Source: Panopea generosa
Taxonomy: Eukaryota; Mollusca; Bivalvia; Adapedonta; Hiatellidae
Reading direction: 5' to 3'
DNA length: 64,000 nucleotides
NCBI GenBank assembly: GCA_029582155.1
Contig: CM055899.1
Location: 55,571,853-55,635,852 of the forward strand
Both the position numbers and the translations under genes were made by a program. The notes under the pieces were generated by a model. The model was given only the letters and a program-made list of their open reading frames with translations, made no database searches and was not told the origin of the DNA. Positions 38,861 to 51,174 of this stretch are shown piece by piece. Every line of letters begins with the position of its first letter. Position 1 is the first letter of the stretch.

Positions 38861-41000
38861 TTGGTAACAAAGTGTATCTTATTCAATACAGAACACAATT
38901 TTAAGAAAACAATTGGAGGGGGTGGATGGTTTTGGGGTTGGTAACAAAGTGGCAGAATAGTATTAAATTTAAAACGAAAACAATTTAAAAGAAAAGAAAA
39001 ATGAAAAAAATGTTGGGTGGTGGGGATGTCCTTGGGGTCAGTAACAAAGTTGAAATGGGGGAAAGTATTTAATTTAAAACAAAACAAAATTAAAAAAAAT
39101 AAAAATAAAAAAATGGGCAGGGATGGGGGTTGGATAAGAGTGAGGGTTTTTGGGTCAGTAACAAAGTTGAAATTGGGCAGAGTATTAGATTTAGTACAAA
39201 ACAAAATTTAAATAGAAAAAAAAAAAAAAAAATGGGCGGGAATTGGGGTGGGGGGATGGGGTAGTAGGGGTGAGGGTCTTGGGGTTGGTAACAAAGCTGA
39301 AATGGGGCAGAGTATTTGATTTAATACAAAACAAAATTAAAAAATTTGGGTTGGTAACAAAGTTGAAATGGGGCAGAGAATTTGATTTAATACAAATCAA
39401 AATTATTTTATTTTTAAAAAATGGGCAGGGATGGGGGTGGGGGGGGGGGGTAGGGGTGAAGGTCTTTGGGTTGGTAACAAAGTTGAAATGGGGCGGAGTA
39501 TTTAATTTAATGCAAAGCAAAATTTAAAAAAATGGGCGGGGATGGGGATGGGTTGAGGTGTGGGGGTGGTAGGGGTGAGGGTCTTTGGGTTGGTAACAAA
39601 GTTGAAATTGGGCAGAGTATTTGATTTAATACAAAACAAGATATAAAAAAAAATGAAAAAAAAATGGGCGGGGATGGGGAGTGGGGAGTGGGGGTGCTAG
39701 GGTTGAGGGTCTTTGGGTCGGTAACAAAAGTTTAAATGGGGCAGAGTATTTGATTTAATATTAAACAAATTTAAAAGAAAAAAAGAAAAAAAATGGGCAG
39801 CAGGGTGGGGGTCTTGGTTGGGCTCGGGCAGGAAAGTCCATTTAATAGGTCAAGGTCAGTGATGTAAACTTTTTTAGTTGATGGTGATCAGCTTACAGAA
39901 ATAATAGTACAGTATTACTGGGAAAAAAATAGATTCAAAAAAAAAAAAATAGATTCAAAAAAAAAAAAATTGATTTAAAAAAAAAAAAAAAAAAAAAAAA
40001 TTCAAAACCCGAGCTAAACAGAAACTGTTTTAGAGCCCAAAGTATGTAAATTAAGGTAGGTTAGCTATATACATGGTTTGTATAACATGATATGAATGTG
40101 TTTATGAAATTTAATCACTGTAACACGAGTTGTTTGTTCAGAAACAGAGAAAAAGCTGAGCTAAACATAAAACTTTAACCAGCGGACAACAACGACGTCA
40201 CCGCCGCCAGGGTCATGACAATATATCTTCGTTTTTTTCCAAAAAGATGACCTAAAAATTCAATAACTCGACTATTCTAACCTCGTCACGAAACATGTAT
40301 TATTATGTACTATCAGAAAAACAGATATATCTATATGAATGAAACAATCTTTCATATAAGCAAAATAGTAAAATACATTTTTTTTTGTATGTGCAAGTAG
40401 GATTATTAGGGCAGAATACACACATGTCTAGGTACTTAAGTTGAAATGTATTTAATTTAACATAATTGTTTTTTAAATCTGGGTGTTGATGGTTGGGGGG
40501 TGTATGTGCCATTCATGTATGTTATGTGTAAGTTTAAGAAACAGGGCTGTGCAGTTTTAATACAATAAAGAAAACAGTTGGAAGGGAGCATCTTGGGGTT
40601 GGTATCAAAGTTGAAAAGGGGCAATTGGTAACAAAGGGGCAGAATAGTATTAAATTTGAAACAATTTTTAAAAAAAAATGGGCTCTTAGTGCGGCGGGGG
40701 TGTCCTTAGGATCAGTAACAAAGTTCTTAGTGGTGTGTGTGTGTGGGGGGGGGGGGGGGGGTGTTTTTAGGGTCGGTAACAAAGTTGAAATGGGGGAAAG
40801 TATTTGATTTGAAACAACAATTGTTTTAAGATAATGGGGGATGGGGGTTTGGGTCTTTGAATCCGTTGCAAAGTTGAAATGGGGCACAGTTGTCAAAATT
40901 TTAAAAAGAAAAAAAAAGGGTGTGGGTCTTTGGGGAGTAGGGGTGAGGGTATTGGGGTCAGAAAATTTAAATTGGAAGAGAATTTGATTTAATACACAAA
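38861..41000. repeat. G-rich dispersed repeat in a loose tandem array
   Basis: Copies of TTGGTAACAAAGTTGAAATG, GGGCAGAGTATTTGATTTAA and TACAAAACAAAATT alternate with A-runs and G-rich blocks such as GGGATGGGGGTGGGGG. There are roughly nine copies between 38.86 and 39.77 kb, then degraded ones near 40.6-40.9 kb. Frames that stay open through it are repeat artefacts. The G tracts could form quadruplexes on the plus strand. Confidence 0.85.
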
Positions 41001-41564
41001 AAAAAAATGGGCAGCATGTGCGTGGGTGGTCTTGGTTGGGCTTGGGCAGGCAGCCGATGGTAAGGGGACAATGGGCCTGGCATATTCAAACTGATACAAA
41101 ATATTTCCCATCTATGATCAATTTATCAATCTGGATACATTTACATGTACAATTCATATAAATACCCAATAACAGTTTTGAGTTCTTAAAACGTAACACT
41201 TTTAACCAAATAATGTTAGTATTAACCAAGTCCATTAAATAGGTCAAGGTCAGTGATGTACAGAGAAAAAGCTGAGCTAAACATAAAACTTTAACCAAAC
41301 CCAAGCTAAACAAAAAAACTTCAACCTAAGGTTTTAAAGCCCAAAGTACAGAAAATTTGGTAAGTTAGCTATACATTGTTTCTATAACATAATATGAATG
41401 TGTTACGAAGTTTAGTCACCATAACATGAGTAGTTATTCAGAAACAGAGAAAAAGCTGTGCTAAACATAACACTTTAACCGGCAGACGCCGCCAATGCCA
41501 GGGTCACAACAATAGCACAAAAAGACGAGCTAAAAAACCATTGAAAGGAATATAACTCTTGAAA

Positions 41565-41695
41565 GCTGCCAGAGAACAGCCAGAGTACAGCTACCAGAGG
41601 ACAGCTGCCAGAGCACAGCCAGAGTACAGCTGCAAGAGAACAGCCGGAGCACAGCTGCCAGAGTACAGCTGCCAGAGAACAGCCAGGGCCCAGTG
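41565..41695. repeat. Short GC-richer minisatellite
   Basis: Alternating ACAGCTGCCAGAG and AACAGCCAGAGT motifs, about five double units of roughly 26 bases. The open minus-strand frame across it (repeated CSLAAVLW) reflects this repetition. Confidence 0.8.
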
Positions 41696-42264
41696 TTTTT
41701 ACTATTCTAGCCTTCTCACAGATAACATGTACCATCAGAAAAAAAACAGGCATATCTCTACCCATTAAACCATCTTTAAGATCAAATAGTAGATAATGTG
41801 GTGTTCAGGTGTGTGCTTGAGGGGTTTTCTGATATCAAAGTTAAAATTGAGCATATTAATTAGTTTAATACAAAAAGAAAATTAAAACAAACAAGAACAA
41901 TAGGAAACACTTGTGCGAGGTGGTGGGGTGGATGTGATTGGAGACCTTGAGCATGTATCAAAGTTTTAACGAAGTTGATTTTTTTATTACAAAAAAAAAA
42001 AAAAAACAGAGAAGGGGAGATAAAATTGGGTAAAGTATTCAATACAAAACAAAATAAATACAATAAAGACTGTCAGAGAACAGCATTAGCTTGACAATTC
42101 TAGCCTTGTTACACCAGAGGGAATGGAATGTTGAGGGGGGCAGGAGTAATAAAGCTAAAATATGGAAGAGTACTAATATTTCATTTTAAAACACGACAAA
42201 ATTTTATACAATAGACATAGGTTGAGGGTATTGAGCAGTAATATAGTTAAAATAGGGCAGAGTA

Positions 42265-43249
42265 CAAGGGGGGAATCAGAAAGTTTGTAGGCTTTTGCTA
42301 CAACTTTTTTATTTATAATTGTATTCTAATAATACTCAGGGAGCCTTCGCCTTTATATATTTGCAGTAATTTTTCAAAAAAAAATGATAATTTTTTATCA
42401 TTTATTTAGTTTATGTTCTATAGTAACTATGGAAATGTTGAATTATGTAGTTGGGACAGTTTTTTGCTTTTTTTCTACCTCTTCTATCATAACAAGAGTA
42501 GCACTGCCAAAACGAGTTTAATTTTTAAATAACACCAATGTGTGCTATGTCGTATGCTTGTTTACATCCTTTTAAAAAAAGCCACCAATTATATGCATCT
42601 CAAAATGACGTCCTTATCATGATGTTACTTTATGCCATTTTGTTCGAAACAAATTGGTGTTGGGGTACTTGAAAATGGATAAGCACGGGGAATACTGCAG
42701 CTCTGTAAAGTTCTGTCCATGTTAGGTATTACATCTGCTTAAACAGAGTATGTACGGTGAATCTTATGTTAAAGGTCTCATGTTTTTAAATGTCACAAAA
42801 TTAATGTTTTTGAGATAGCTGGGAATCAGTGATTAAAAAAGAGCAAATTAGAAGTCAATTTGAAGACATATTGGAATTAAAGCATGTTTAACAGAATTTT
42901 GTGTCCAGTATACCATCTTCGGATTTTGTTAACATGTTCACTCAATGGTGTTAATGGTGATAAAAACATACATACCAGGGAGTAGAGTATTTTGAGAAGG
43001 AGGGACTCACAGTATATTTGAAACAAAAGCACCTTGTTTAAATATTGACGTCGGTTTTTGTTGAATACAACATCATCATTTTGCCCCAACATGTCTAACT
43101 TAACTATGCTTTGAATCATGCCTTAATTTTTTAAATGCTAAAATTTTCAAAACCATGCCCCATATACATTTATTTCAAATACAATAACACTATTGTGCAT
43201 TGTATAACTGATATATAAATAAGTCTACAAACTTTCTGATTCCCCCTCG
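42265..43249. mobile_element. Mariner/Tc1-type element with terminal inverted repeats, flanked by TA
   Basis: The element has 29-30-bp terminal inverted repeats: CAAGGGGGGAATCAGAAAGT at the left, and the complement of the right end reads CGAGGGGGAATCAGAAAGTT. Each end abuts a TA (42263-42264 and 43250-43251), the target-site duplication of Tc1/mariner elements. The 985-bp length is slightly short for a full mariner. The longest internal open frame (80 codons, minus strand) shows no transposase motif I recognise. On the plus strand a short stretch near 42675 (KMDKHGEYCSSVKFC) might be an eroded HTH start. I read it as a decayed or non-autonomous copy. It has split a repeat unit: sequence ending in ggcagagTA on the left resumes as TA plus the same family on the right. 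Confidence 0.8.
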
Positions 43250-43389
43250 TATATCAATCCATTTACAAGAAAATGTAAGAAAAAAAAATTGGGATGGGTG
43301 TGATGTGGAGAGGGGGTGGGGTCCGTTAATAAAGTTGAAAAAATTGAGCAGAGTATTTTATTTCATTTAAAACAAAATTCAAATAAGAG

Positions 43390-43680
43390 TTGTCAGAAGA
43401 CAACAAAGCTCACCCCGGGGTGTCTAAGTCCAAAAAGGGCCATAACTGTGCCAAAATGCAATCCAGAGTTATGTTTCTTGTCTGTGAGTTACATTGATGA
43501 TGGTGAACACACATGTGAAGTTTCATTCACATCCAATAAATGGTTGCATAAATATCTTAAACTTAAACGCAAAGGTTTAACCTGGGTGCCCACAGACGAC
43601 AATGACAATGATGCTGGGGTCATGGCAATAGCTCTCCTTGGACTTTGTCCCAGCGAGCTTAAAAAAAATTCCTTTCTTAT
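43390..43680. repeat. Bivalve-type dispersed repeat (GGGCCATAACTGTGCC family)
   Basis: Includes AAAGGGCCATAACTGTGCCA, ATGATGGTGAACACACATGT and CATGGCAATAGCTCTCC. I know this wording from molluscan genomic repeats. The 128-codon plus-strand frame across it is a by-product. A relative lies near 40.15-40.23 kb (CACCGCCGCCAGGGTCATGA). Confidence 0.55.
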
Positions 43681-43872
43681 TTGCAACAAGTTATTTTTTT
43701 AAAAATCAGGGATGAAAGGGGTTGTTGATGGGTTGGCGGTTCATAAAATTAAAATTTGGCAAAATAGTTCATTTCATTTAAAACAAAATTCAAACAAGAG
43801 CACTATAAGTGGGTGCGGACGCTAGTCTTTTTAAAGTCCATTTAGGCGGTCATGGTCATTTTGTAAAATAAA

Positions 43873-44590
43873 GTTTGCAGAATGATGGTGATGATGTATA
43901 GCAAGTATGATTAGAATCGGATGAAAACTGTAGGAAGAGTTGAGGCCACAATGTACATGTGTTTATGAAATATTTTAAAGTCAGGATAAGGGGGCATAAC
44001 TCCTTCAATAATAATTTGGGTGAAAAATCCTTATGATATGCATATGTTCAGATGATGTTGATGATGTATAGCAAGTTTGATTAGAATCGGATGAAAACTG
44101 TAGGAAGAGTTGATGCCACAATGTACATGTGTATATGAAATATTTTAAAGTCAGGATAAGGGGGCATAACTCCTTCAATAATAATTTGGGTAAAAAATCC
44201 TTATGATATGCATATGTTCAGATGATGTTGATGATGTATAGCAAGTTTGATTAGAATCAGATGAAAACTGTAGGAAGAGTTGAGTCCACAATGTACATGT
44301 GTATATGAAATATTTTAAAGTCAGGATAAGGAGGCATAACTCTTTCAATAATAATTTGGGTGAAAAATCCTAATGATATGCATATGTTTAGATGATGTTG
44401 ATGATGTATAGCAAGTTTGATTAGAATTGGATGAAAACTGTAGGAACAGTTGAGGCCACAATGTACATATGTATATGAAATATTTTAAAGTAAGAACAAG
44501 GGGGCATAACTCATACAATAATAATCTGGGTGAAAAATCCGACAATATGCAGTTGTTCAGATGATTGATGATATGAGTAAGTTTGAGTTT
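43873..44590. repeat. 170-bp tandem repeat, about 4.2 copies
   Basis: GATGATGTATAGCAAGTTTG recurs at 43,891, 44,061, 44,231 and 44,401 with exact 170-base spacing, and partially near 44,570. Each unit carries AAGGGGGCATAACTCCTTCA. Confidence 0.9.
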
Positions 44591-45156
44591 ATTTATTAAT
44601 TATCAATAAAATGTTTTTAAAAAAAATAAGATACTGAATCCAAAAGAGGTTATGTTCTTTATAATACACATTAACAAAAAACACACACAACAGAGCCAAC
44701 ATTTGGTTGAAAATTGATATACCGGTAAAACAAACAAAAATAAGAATTGTGAGACAAATGTGAAAGTAATGTCTATATACAACTTGCACCTCAAGTTCAA
44801 CATTTAATGCCTTGAACGGAATTATTGCAACCCTTTAAGACTCTTAAAGAGTACAAAAAAATCAAGGTATAAGCAGACAACTATGCGCCATGTAAGATTC
44901 ACTTAACTATAGGTATGCATGTAAATGTAATAAATCACAACTTGCACCAAAACTTTAACATACAGTTTAAAGACAAAATCTGACCTTTTCTGCCTTAAGG
45001 TTAGGAGCTCAATATGTTACATAATGCCTTAAAGTCATACAAAGTTTCAGCCATATAACTAAAATCAATGCACACTTATGACCTTGACTTCGAAATTAGG
45101 AGCCCATAATACAATGTATTCCTCGGAGTATAAGCATGTACAGTTATACGGAGGGT

Positions 45157-46290
45157 AACATCCGCCTTAATTCAGATTGCTTAATTGCAAATTTCAACTA
45201 ACTTGTTTATTTAATTTGATAATTTAATTCACTTAAATGCCCACTTCTATCTTCTATGTGAGTGAACTACATGCAGATGGTAAATTACAGATTGTATTCA
45301 CTCAAATGATAATTTCATGTTCTTAATTAGTGTATAAAATGCATGTTGCAATTGGATAATTACAAATCTCATTCACTCAAATACCAACGTCTTGCTTTTA
45401 TATAATTATATGCCAATTTGTGTTAATTGCATATTGCAAATTATTATGAAGTACTATTCTTTATCAAACAATATTTTTTATGTGAAAAAGGCTAACTCTT
45501 TTGTTTGTTACATCAAATAACAATGTATTCTATAATGAGGTCATAGGTTCGGTCCTCCACCAACGCAATGTGTGGTGTCCTTGAGTAGGACACATTATCC
45601 GAATGTTTAGTACTGATTCTACCAAGGATGACTTTGACTTTGTCTAAGTTGTAATAGCTTATTTCTCAATCAAAGTAAAATAAAAATAAATTTAAAATAA
45701 AAGTTTAAAGTAATGGGTGGGGGTGGGGGGGGGGGGGGGAGATTTATCTAAACTATCATCGTTTTTATCCTAATTACTTTTTGATACAGATTTGTTATAG
45801 AAAATTAAAAATATAAAAGCATTAGTTTACAACTAGCCATTACATCTCTATGGAGATGCATAAATTTACATAAGCCTTATCAAACTTGTGTTCATGTCCA
45901 TTATATTCATTATTCATTATTTTCATGTTCATGTTTTTTATATTTATGTTCATTATTTTACATTCTTGTAGTAAAGTTGTATGTTGTGGGGTATTTTTTG
46001 TTAATGTTCATATGTTCATAATTTTTGCTCTTATACAATATTGCAATATTTGACCCACCATATTCAGAAGCTACACCATTTGATTTGTTTACTTGAGAAC
46101 AGCTTAAACATGTTATTGACCGATACAGGTAAGACAGGTTATTGGTACTCAAATATGAAGTGTTTGCATATGAAACGGTAATTTCAAGCTTGACCTATAC
46201 CATACAGTGATGAACATGGCTAATTATAACTAACTTTGAATCAAACTCAAAATATCACAGAGGCAAGTGACAATATTTCTATATTCCTAG
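45157..46290 (+). repeat. 1.13-kb tandem duplication, unit 1
   Basis: This unit starts ACATCCGCCTTAATTCAG and ends ATTTCTATATTCCTAG. It repeats head-to-tail as the next 1,135 bases with only a handful of differences (gcaaat/gcgaat, ttatatgcc/ttttatgcc, cggtcc/cgatcc, caagctt/cacgctt, one T, and the length of a G run). It includes a retroposon D copy and a poly-G tract near 45,724-45,740. Confidence 0.9.
45537..45693 (+). mobile_element. Retroposon family D, copy inside duplication unit 1
   Basis: Carries GAGGTCATAGGTTCGGTCCT, TGTGGTGTCCTTGAGTAGGA, ATTCTACCAAGGATGACTTT and AATCAAAGTAAAATAAAAAT. The 5' head is poorly preserved. It was present before the 1.13-kb duplication, since both units have it. 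Confidence 0.55.
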
Positions 46291-47425
46291 TACATCCGCC
46301 TTAATTCAGATTGCTTAATTGCGAATTTCAACTAACTTGTTTATTTAATTTGATAATTTAATTCACTTAAATGCCCACTTCTATCTTCTATGTGAGTGAA
46401 CTACATGCAGATGGTAAATTACAGATTGTATTCACTCAAATGATAATTTCATGTTCTTAATTAGTGTATAAAATGCATGTTGCAATTGGATAATTACAAA
46501 TCTCATTCACTCAAATACCAACGTCTTGCTTTTATATAATTTTATGCCAATTTGTGTTAATTGCATATTGCAAATTATTATGAAGTACTATTCTTTATCA
46601 AACAATATTTTTTATGTGAAAAAGGCTAACTCTTTTGTTTGTTACATCAAATAACAATGTATTCTATAATGAGGTCATAGGTTCGATCCTCCACCAACGC
46701 AATGTGTGGTGTCCTTGAGTAGGACACATTATCCGAATGTTTAGTACTGATTCTACCAAGGATGACTTTGACTTTGTCTAAGTTGTAATAGCTTATTTCT
46801 CAATCAAAGTAAAATAAAAATAAATTTAAAATAAAAGTTTAAAGTAATGGGTGGGGGTGGGGGGGGGGGGGGGAGATTTATCTAAACTATCATCGTTTTT
46901 ATCCTAATTACTTTTTGATACAGATTTGTTATAGAAAATTAAAAATATAAAAGCATTAGTTTACAACTAGCCATTACATCTCTATGGAGATGCATAAATT
47001 TACATAAGCCTTATCAAACTTGTGTTCATGTCCATTATATTCATTATTCATTATTTTCATGTTCATGTTTTTTATATTTATGTTCATTATTTTACATTCT
47101 TGTAGTAAAGTTGTATGTTGTGGGGTATTTTTTGTTAATGTTCATATGTTCATAATTTTTGCTCTTATACAATATTGCAATATTTGACCCACCATATTCA
47201 GAAGCTACACCATTTGATTTGTTTACTTGAGAACAGCTTTAAACATGTTATTGACCGATACAGGTAAGACAGGTTATTGGTACTCAAATATGAAGTGTTT
47301 GCATATGAAACGGTAATTTCACGCTTGACCTATACCATACAGTGATGAACATGGCTAATTATAACTAACTTTGAATCAAACTCAAAATATCACAGAGGCA
47401 AGTGACAATATTTCTATATTCCTAG
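46291..47425 (+). repeat. 1.13-kb tandem duplication, unit 2
   Basis: Second unit of the head-to-tail pair. The junction reads CCTAG|TACATCCGCC, with at most a base or two of shared sequence, so it does not look like recombination between long flanking repeats. The near-identity implies a recent event, or an assembly artefact from unmerged haplotypes. Confidence 0.9.
46671..46828 (+). mobile_element. Retroposon family D, copy inside duplication unit 2
   Basis: Almost identical to the copy 1,134 bases upstream, but with GGTTCGATCC at the B box where the other copy has GGTTCGGTCC. Confidence 0.55.
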
Positions 47426-47438
47426 TATAATCTTTATT

Positions 47439-47965
47439 GTCCCCCACTTTTTGAAAAGTGGGAGACACAAATTGGGGTCTGTCTATCTGTCCGTCTGTTA
47501 CACTTTCCGTGCCATAACATAAGAATGCCTGAATCAAACCTTTTGAAATTTTAATACAATGTTTATAATGACAAAACCCAGGCAAAGTTTGATTTAAGGG
47601 GTTGTGACTTGTTGTAAGAGTAATGCCCCTTTAATTTGTGAAAAATCTTATTTTTGGGGGGTTTCCATACAACAACTTAAGAACGCCTGAATCAAATCTT
47701 TTGAAATTTTGATACAATGTTTTTAATGACAAAACTCAGGCTAAGTTCAGTGGTTGTGACTTTTGTCATTGTAGAGTTGTGCCCCTAATTTATGAAAATT
47801 CCTATTTCTTTTGGTTTCTGTGCAAAAGCTTATGAATGCCAAAATCAAATCTTTTGAAATTCTAATATGTTTATAATGACAAAACACAGGCTAAGTTTGA
47901 TTTTTTTTCCCATGCAAATACTTAAGATTATGCCTGAATCAAATCTTTTGAAAAATGTGGGGGAC
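47439..47965. repeat. Dispersed repeat with GTCCCCCAC termini and internal repeated module
   Basis: Begins GTCCCCCACTTTTTGAAAAG with a small CCCACTTTT/AAAAGTGGG hairpin and ends AAAAATGTGGGGGAC, the terminal 9 bases being inverted repeats. Inside, a module with CCTGAATCAAATCTTTTGAA and TGACAAAACTCAGGCTAAG recurs about four times. No coding capacity. It starts about 14 bases after the 1.13-kb duplication ends. Confidence 0.6.
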
Positions 47966-49114
47966 ATAAATTCCCTGAAATTGTATAGTTATACTATATA
48001 TAGGGATATGGAATGTATATGATCATTAGCCCCTGTGCTCAATATGATGTCATAAATAAACATTACCAGTGCTAAGGTATACATAAAACTTACGCATTTG
48101 ACACTGTATCACATGCATCAGTTTTCAGAAGCTACATCAATTTATTTGTTTACAGCAATGTGCTGATGTCAGTGCCAGAAAATCAAATTTATCATAGCCA
48201 TCTTGTTAAAAAGACTTTTAAACCTTCTTGAATGAAGAGTTGTTGTCAAGCAGTGCGTGTATGATATTTGTTGCAATGGGATTCTGTTTTTTACATCTCA
48301 ACTCTCAATTAAAATATCATTTCCTGCCATGTTTCGGCAAATTCATTGTTATTTTAGACAAATGATAATTATATATATGCTTTATATTAATAATATCTTT
48401 AATTCATGTTTTTAGACTTTTATAGGATTTAGACAGATAGTTTACGGACTACTTTGTCTTTTTATAGCTTTTGTAATAGCTTTCATGATTAGTAAAGGTT
48501 TTATTTTAATACTCAAGCTGTTTAACTCACATTTCAAAAACTTTTGCAACACTATTCCATATAAAATCTGTTAATTATATACGGAGATTCAACAGTTTAG
48601 TCGACATTTTCATGCAAGTTTATCTATAATACAAAATAAGATTTCAATATATTTTTCCATTTAACTATATTTGAAACGAAATCCCTATTCTAAAAATAGA
48701 CTCTTTCTAATATGAAAAAATCCAGCATACAACCCCAATAAACTCCTACATTTTATTAAAATTCATCATTATAACTACTGTAAAACATGTGTGCCTGTTC
48801 AGATATTGTGTTGAACCCCTTTAAACTGAAATCCTTGAATCGCACCTGTGTATAACAGATCAAATTGAAACCAAAATGAAACCATGTGACTGATTTAATA
48901 TGTCACAAAATATGATTGCACTATTTTAGTCTAACATAGATGTGTAGCTCAAGTTATGATATCCTTTTTTAATATATTATTTTGGCATGTTTACATATAT
49001 ATATATCCTTTTAGCATTTTTGGGTCAGTGAGTATACATAGGCATAATATATTGGGATAATATGTTTTTAGCCAGTTTTAAAAATTTGAAAAATCCTGAT
49101 AAACTCCCTTTAAA
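47966..49114. other. No gene seen (within intron 2)
   Basis: AT-rich sequence between the GTCCCCCAC repeat and the 50-bp array. No exon borders stood out on the minus strand. Confidence 0.4.
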
Positions 49115-49955
49115 TATACAGTATTGTAACAGATTATAGAACAACAAAGAGTCAAAGGATTTCCAAATATACAGCAATGTTACATTTCAGATAACAGCAG
49201 GAAGACCAAATATGCATTATGTTACAATCCAGAAAATACCACAAATTGCAAAAATACATTATGTAACAACCCAGAAGATAGATCTACCAAAAAGTCCAAA
49301 TATACATTATGTAACATTTAAGATAATAGATCTACCATAAAGTCCAACAAAGTTCAAATATAAAGTACCGGTATGTAACAATCCAGATAATACCACAAAG
49401 TGTAAAAATACATGATATCATAATCCAGGAAAACAGATCTAACACAAAGTCCAAATATACATTATGTAACATTTCAGATAATAGATCTACCACAAAGTCC
49501 AACAAAGTCCAAATATACAGTATGTAACAATCCAGAAAAAGACCACAAATTGCAAAAATACATCATGTAACAATCCAGAAAATAGACCTACCACAAAGTC
49601 CAAATATACATTATGTAACATTTCAGATAATAGATCTACCATAAAGTCCAACAAAGTTCAAATATAGAGTACCGGTATGTAACAATCCAGAAAATACCAA
49701 AAATTGCAAAAATACATAATGTAACAATCCAGAAAATAGATCTACCACAAAGCCCAAATATAAATTATGTAACATTTCAGATAATAGATCTACAACAAAG
49801 TCCTACAAAGTTCAAATATACAGTATGCTATAATCCAGACAATATCACTAAGTCCAAATATACAGTATGTAACAATCCAGATAATACCAAAAGTCACACA
49901 AGTCTAGTATACATTATGTAACATTTCAGATAAAACCTTGAAGTCTAACAAAGTC
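49115..49955. repeat. Minisatellite of about 50-bp units with a 304-bp higher-order period
   Basis: Units contain CATTATGTAACATTTCAGAT, AATAGATCTACCACAAAGTC and CAAATATACAGTATGTAACA. The ACCGGTATGTAACAATCCAG variant recurs at 49,367 and 49,671. Confidence 0.85.
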
Positions 49956-50764
49956 TAAATGAATCCTTTCCACCTCAGTCTATAAATCTGCCAGTGTGAC
50001 CTTTTCTTTTATTCACTTTAATATTCTAACTGTACATGCACATTTACTTATGAATGGATATGTTTTTGAGGTGACAATTGTGTTTTACTTTGTGAAAACA
50101 TTTGAATGCTGACCTATATACAACACTATAAAATTTAGTCTGTAGTTCAGACCTAGCTCTCCCAATTTGGTCTGTTAAATAGCAATGTCCTATTTGAGCA
50201 CATTGATTGGACAGTTGCTTAAATTGAAAGTTTAAATGATGTCACAGTTTAGTAAGCATTCAATTGCCATTAATTGTGGGACAGGCATAGAATTCCCAGC
50301 TTTTTCATTGGGGTTGATAGACCTGATTCGGGAAATATGAGGTTCTGGTATGTAAAACTTAAAATATAAGGACAATGTATTACAGATGCAGAGTGATCAG
50401 AAAGGTCCTCATCAAGTATTTCCATGAGGATTTTCACATATTCACAGCATAATAGATTAAAGGTGATTGATGTCTAATGTAGAACAGGCACCGACTGATC
50501 AGAAAAGCACAATTGAGCCTTTGACTCAATAGAGCTACAATTTATTGACAGCTGCAGGGGTGTAAAATTCCATTTAGTCACAATTATTTTTTTTTGTGAG
50601 TAGAGTACCGGTAGATCATTTTCAAAAATTTCTTTCAAATCTGTATTTTTGAAACATTTAAATATGAAATCCCAAAGTTGACAGTTTATACTGTTTATGA
50701 AACTTTTCACCCCTGAAAGTAGAGAAACATTCAGATATGATGTTTGAACAATCTTTGTATTTAC

Positions 50765-50920
50765 CTCCTGAGCCTGAGCTGCACAGCGACCCCTCCCCGG
50801 CAACTCGACACCTACAACCCGGTCCACAGACAGCACGGCAGCAGGAACCACAGCGACGGCAGCCACAGCGACAGGCACAGCGACAACACACACCACGGGA
50901 TCCACAACCACCACGGACGT
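50765..50920 (-). CDS. Exon 2 of the three-exon gene, Val-rich segment
   Basis: The exon is bounded by an acceptor (ATTGATTGTAG|ACG) and a donor (CAGGAG|GTAAATAC). It is 156 bases, exactly 52 codons, and joins exon 1 in phase 0. In that frame it encodes residues 44-95: a valine-rich hydrophobic run (for example VVCVVAVPVAVAAVAVVPAA), then a short polar end with RGRC and AQAQE. The exon is strikingly GC-rich compared with its flanks and is built from short degenerate repeats of GTCGCTGTGG. A second frame is also fully open and would give a Cys/Arg-rich peptide with 16 or so Cys. Only the Val-rich frame is consistent with phase 0 on both sides. The long hydrophobic run could be a membrane segment. 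The low-complexity composition makes the protein reading less certain than the splice sites. Confidence 0.5.
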
Positions 50921-51174
50921 CTACAATCAATATTTATAACATTACATATAATGTCAATGCATGTATCATACACAAATCTTGAAACCGTCATAAATTCTTT
51001 GAAACTGGACCATTATTTACATCATGGTTGCCCTATCATTTGTAGATGTGTACTAGCATAGGTAAAATACAATAGTAACAACATATCTTATTAGATTTTT
51101 GAAAACAAAATTAATGTTTAATGGATTCCATCTGAAAAATTTATACTAAATAAAGTTATTTTTTATCAGAAATA

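Noticed and set aside
43316-43702. 128-codon frame as a gene
   Set aside because: It runs across a dispersed repeat whose relatives elsewhere in the window are not open.
50658-50930. Cys-rich open frame (CCRCACRCGCRRCGSCC) as a metallothionein-like gene
   Set aside because: It is in the wrong frame for both splice borders, is explained by a GTCGCTGTGG-type repeat, has Arg rather than Lys between Cys, and its ATG lies in the intron.
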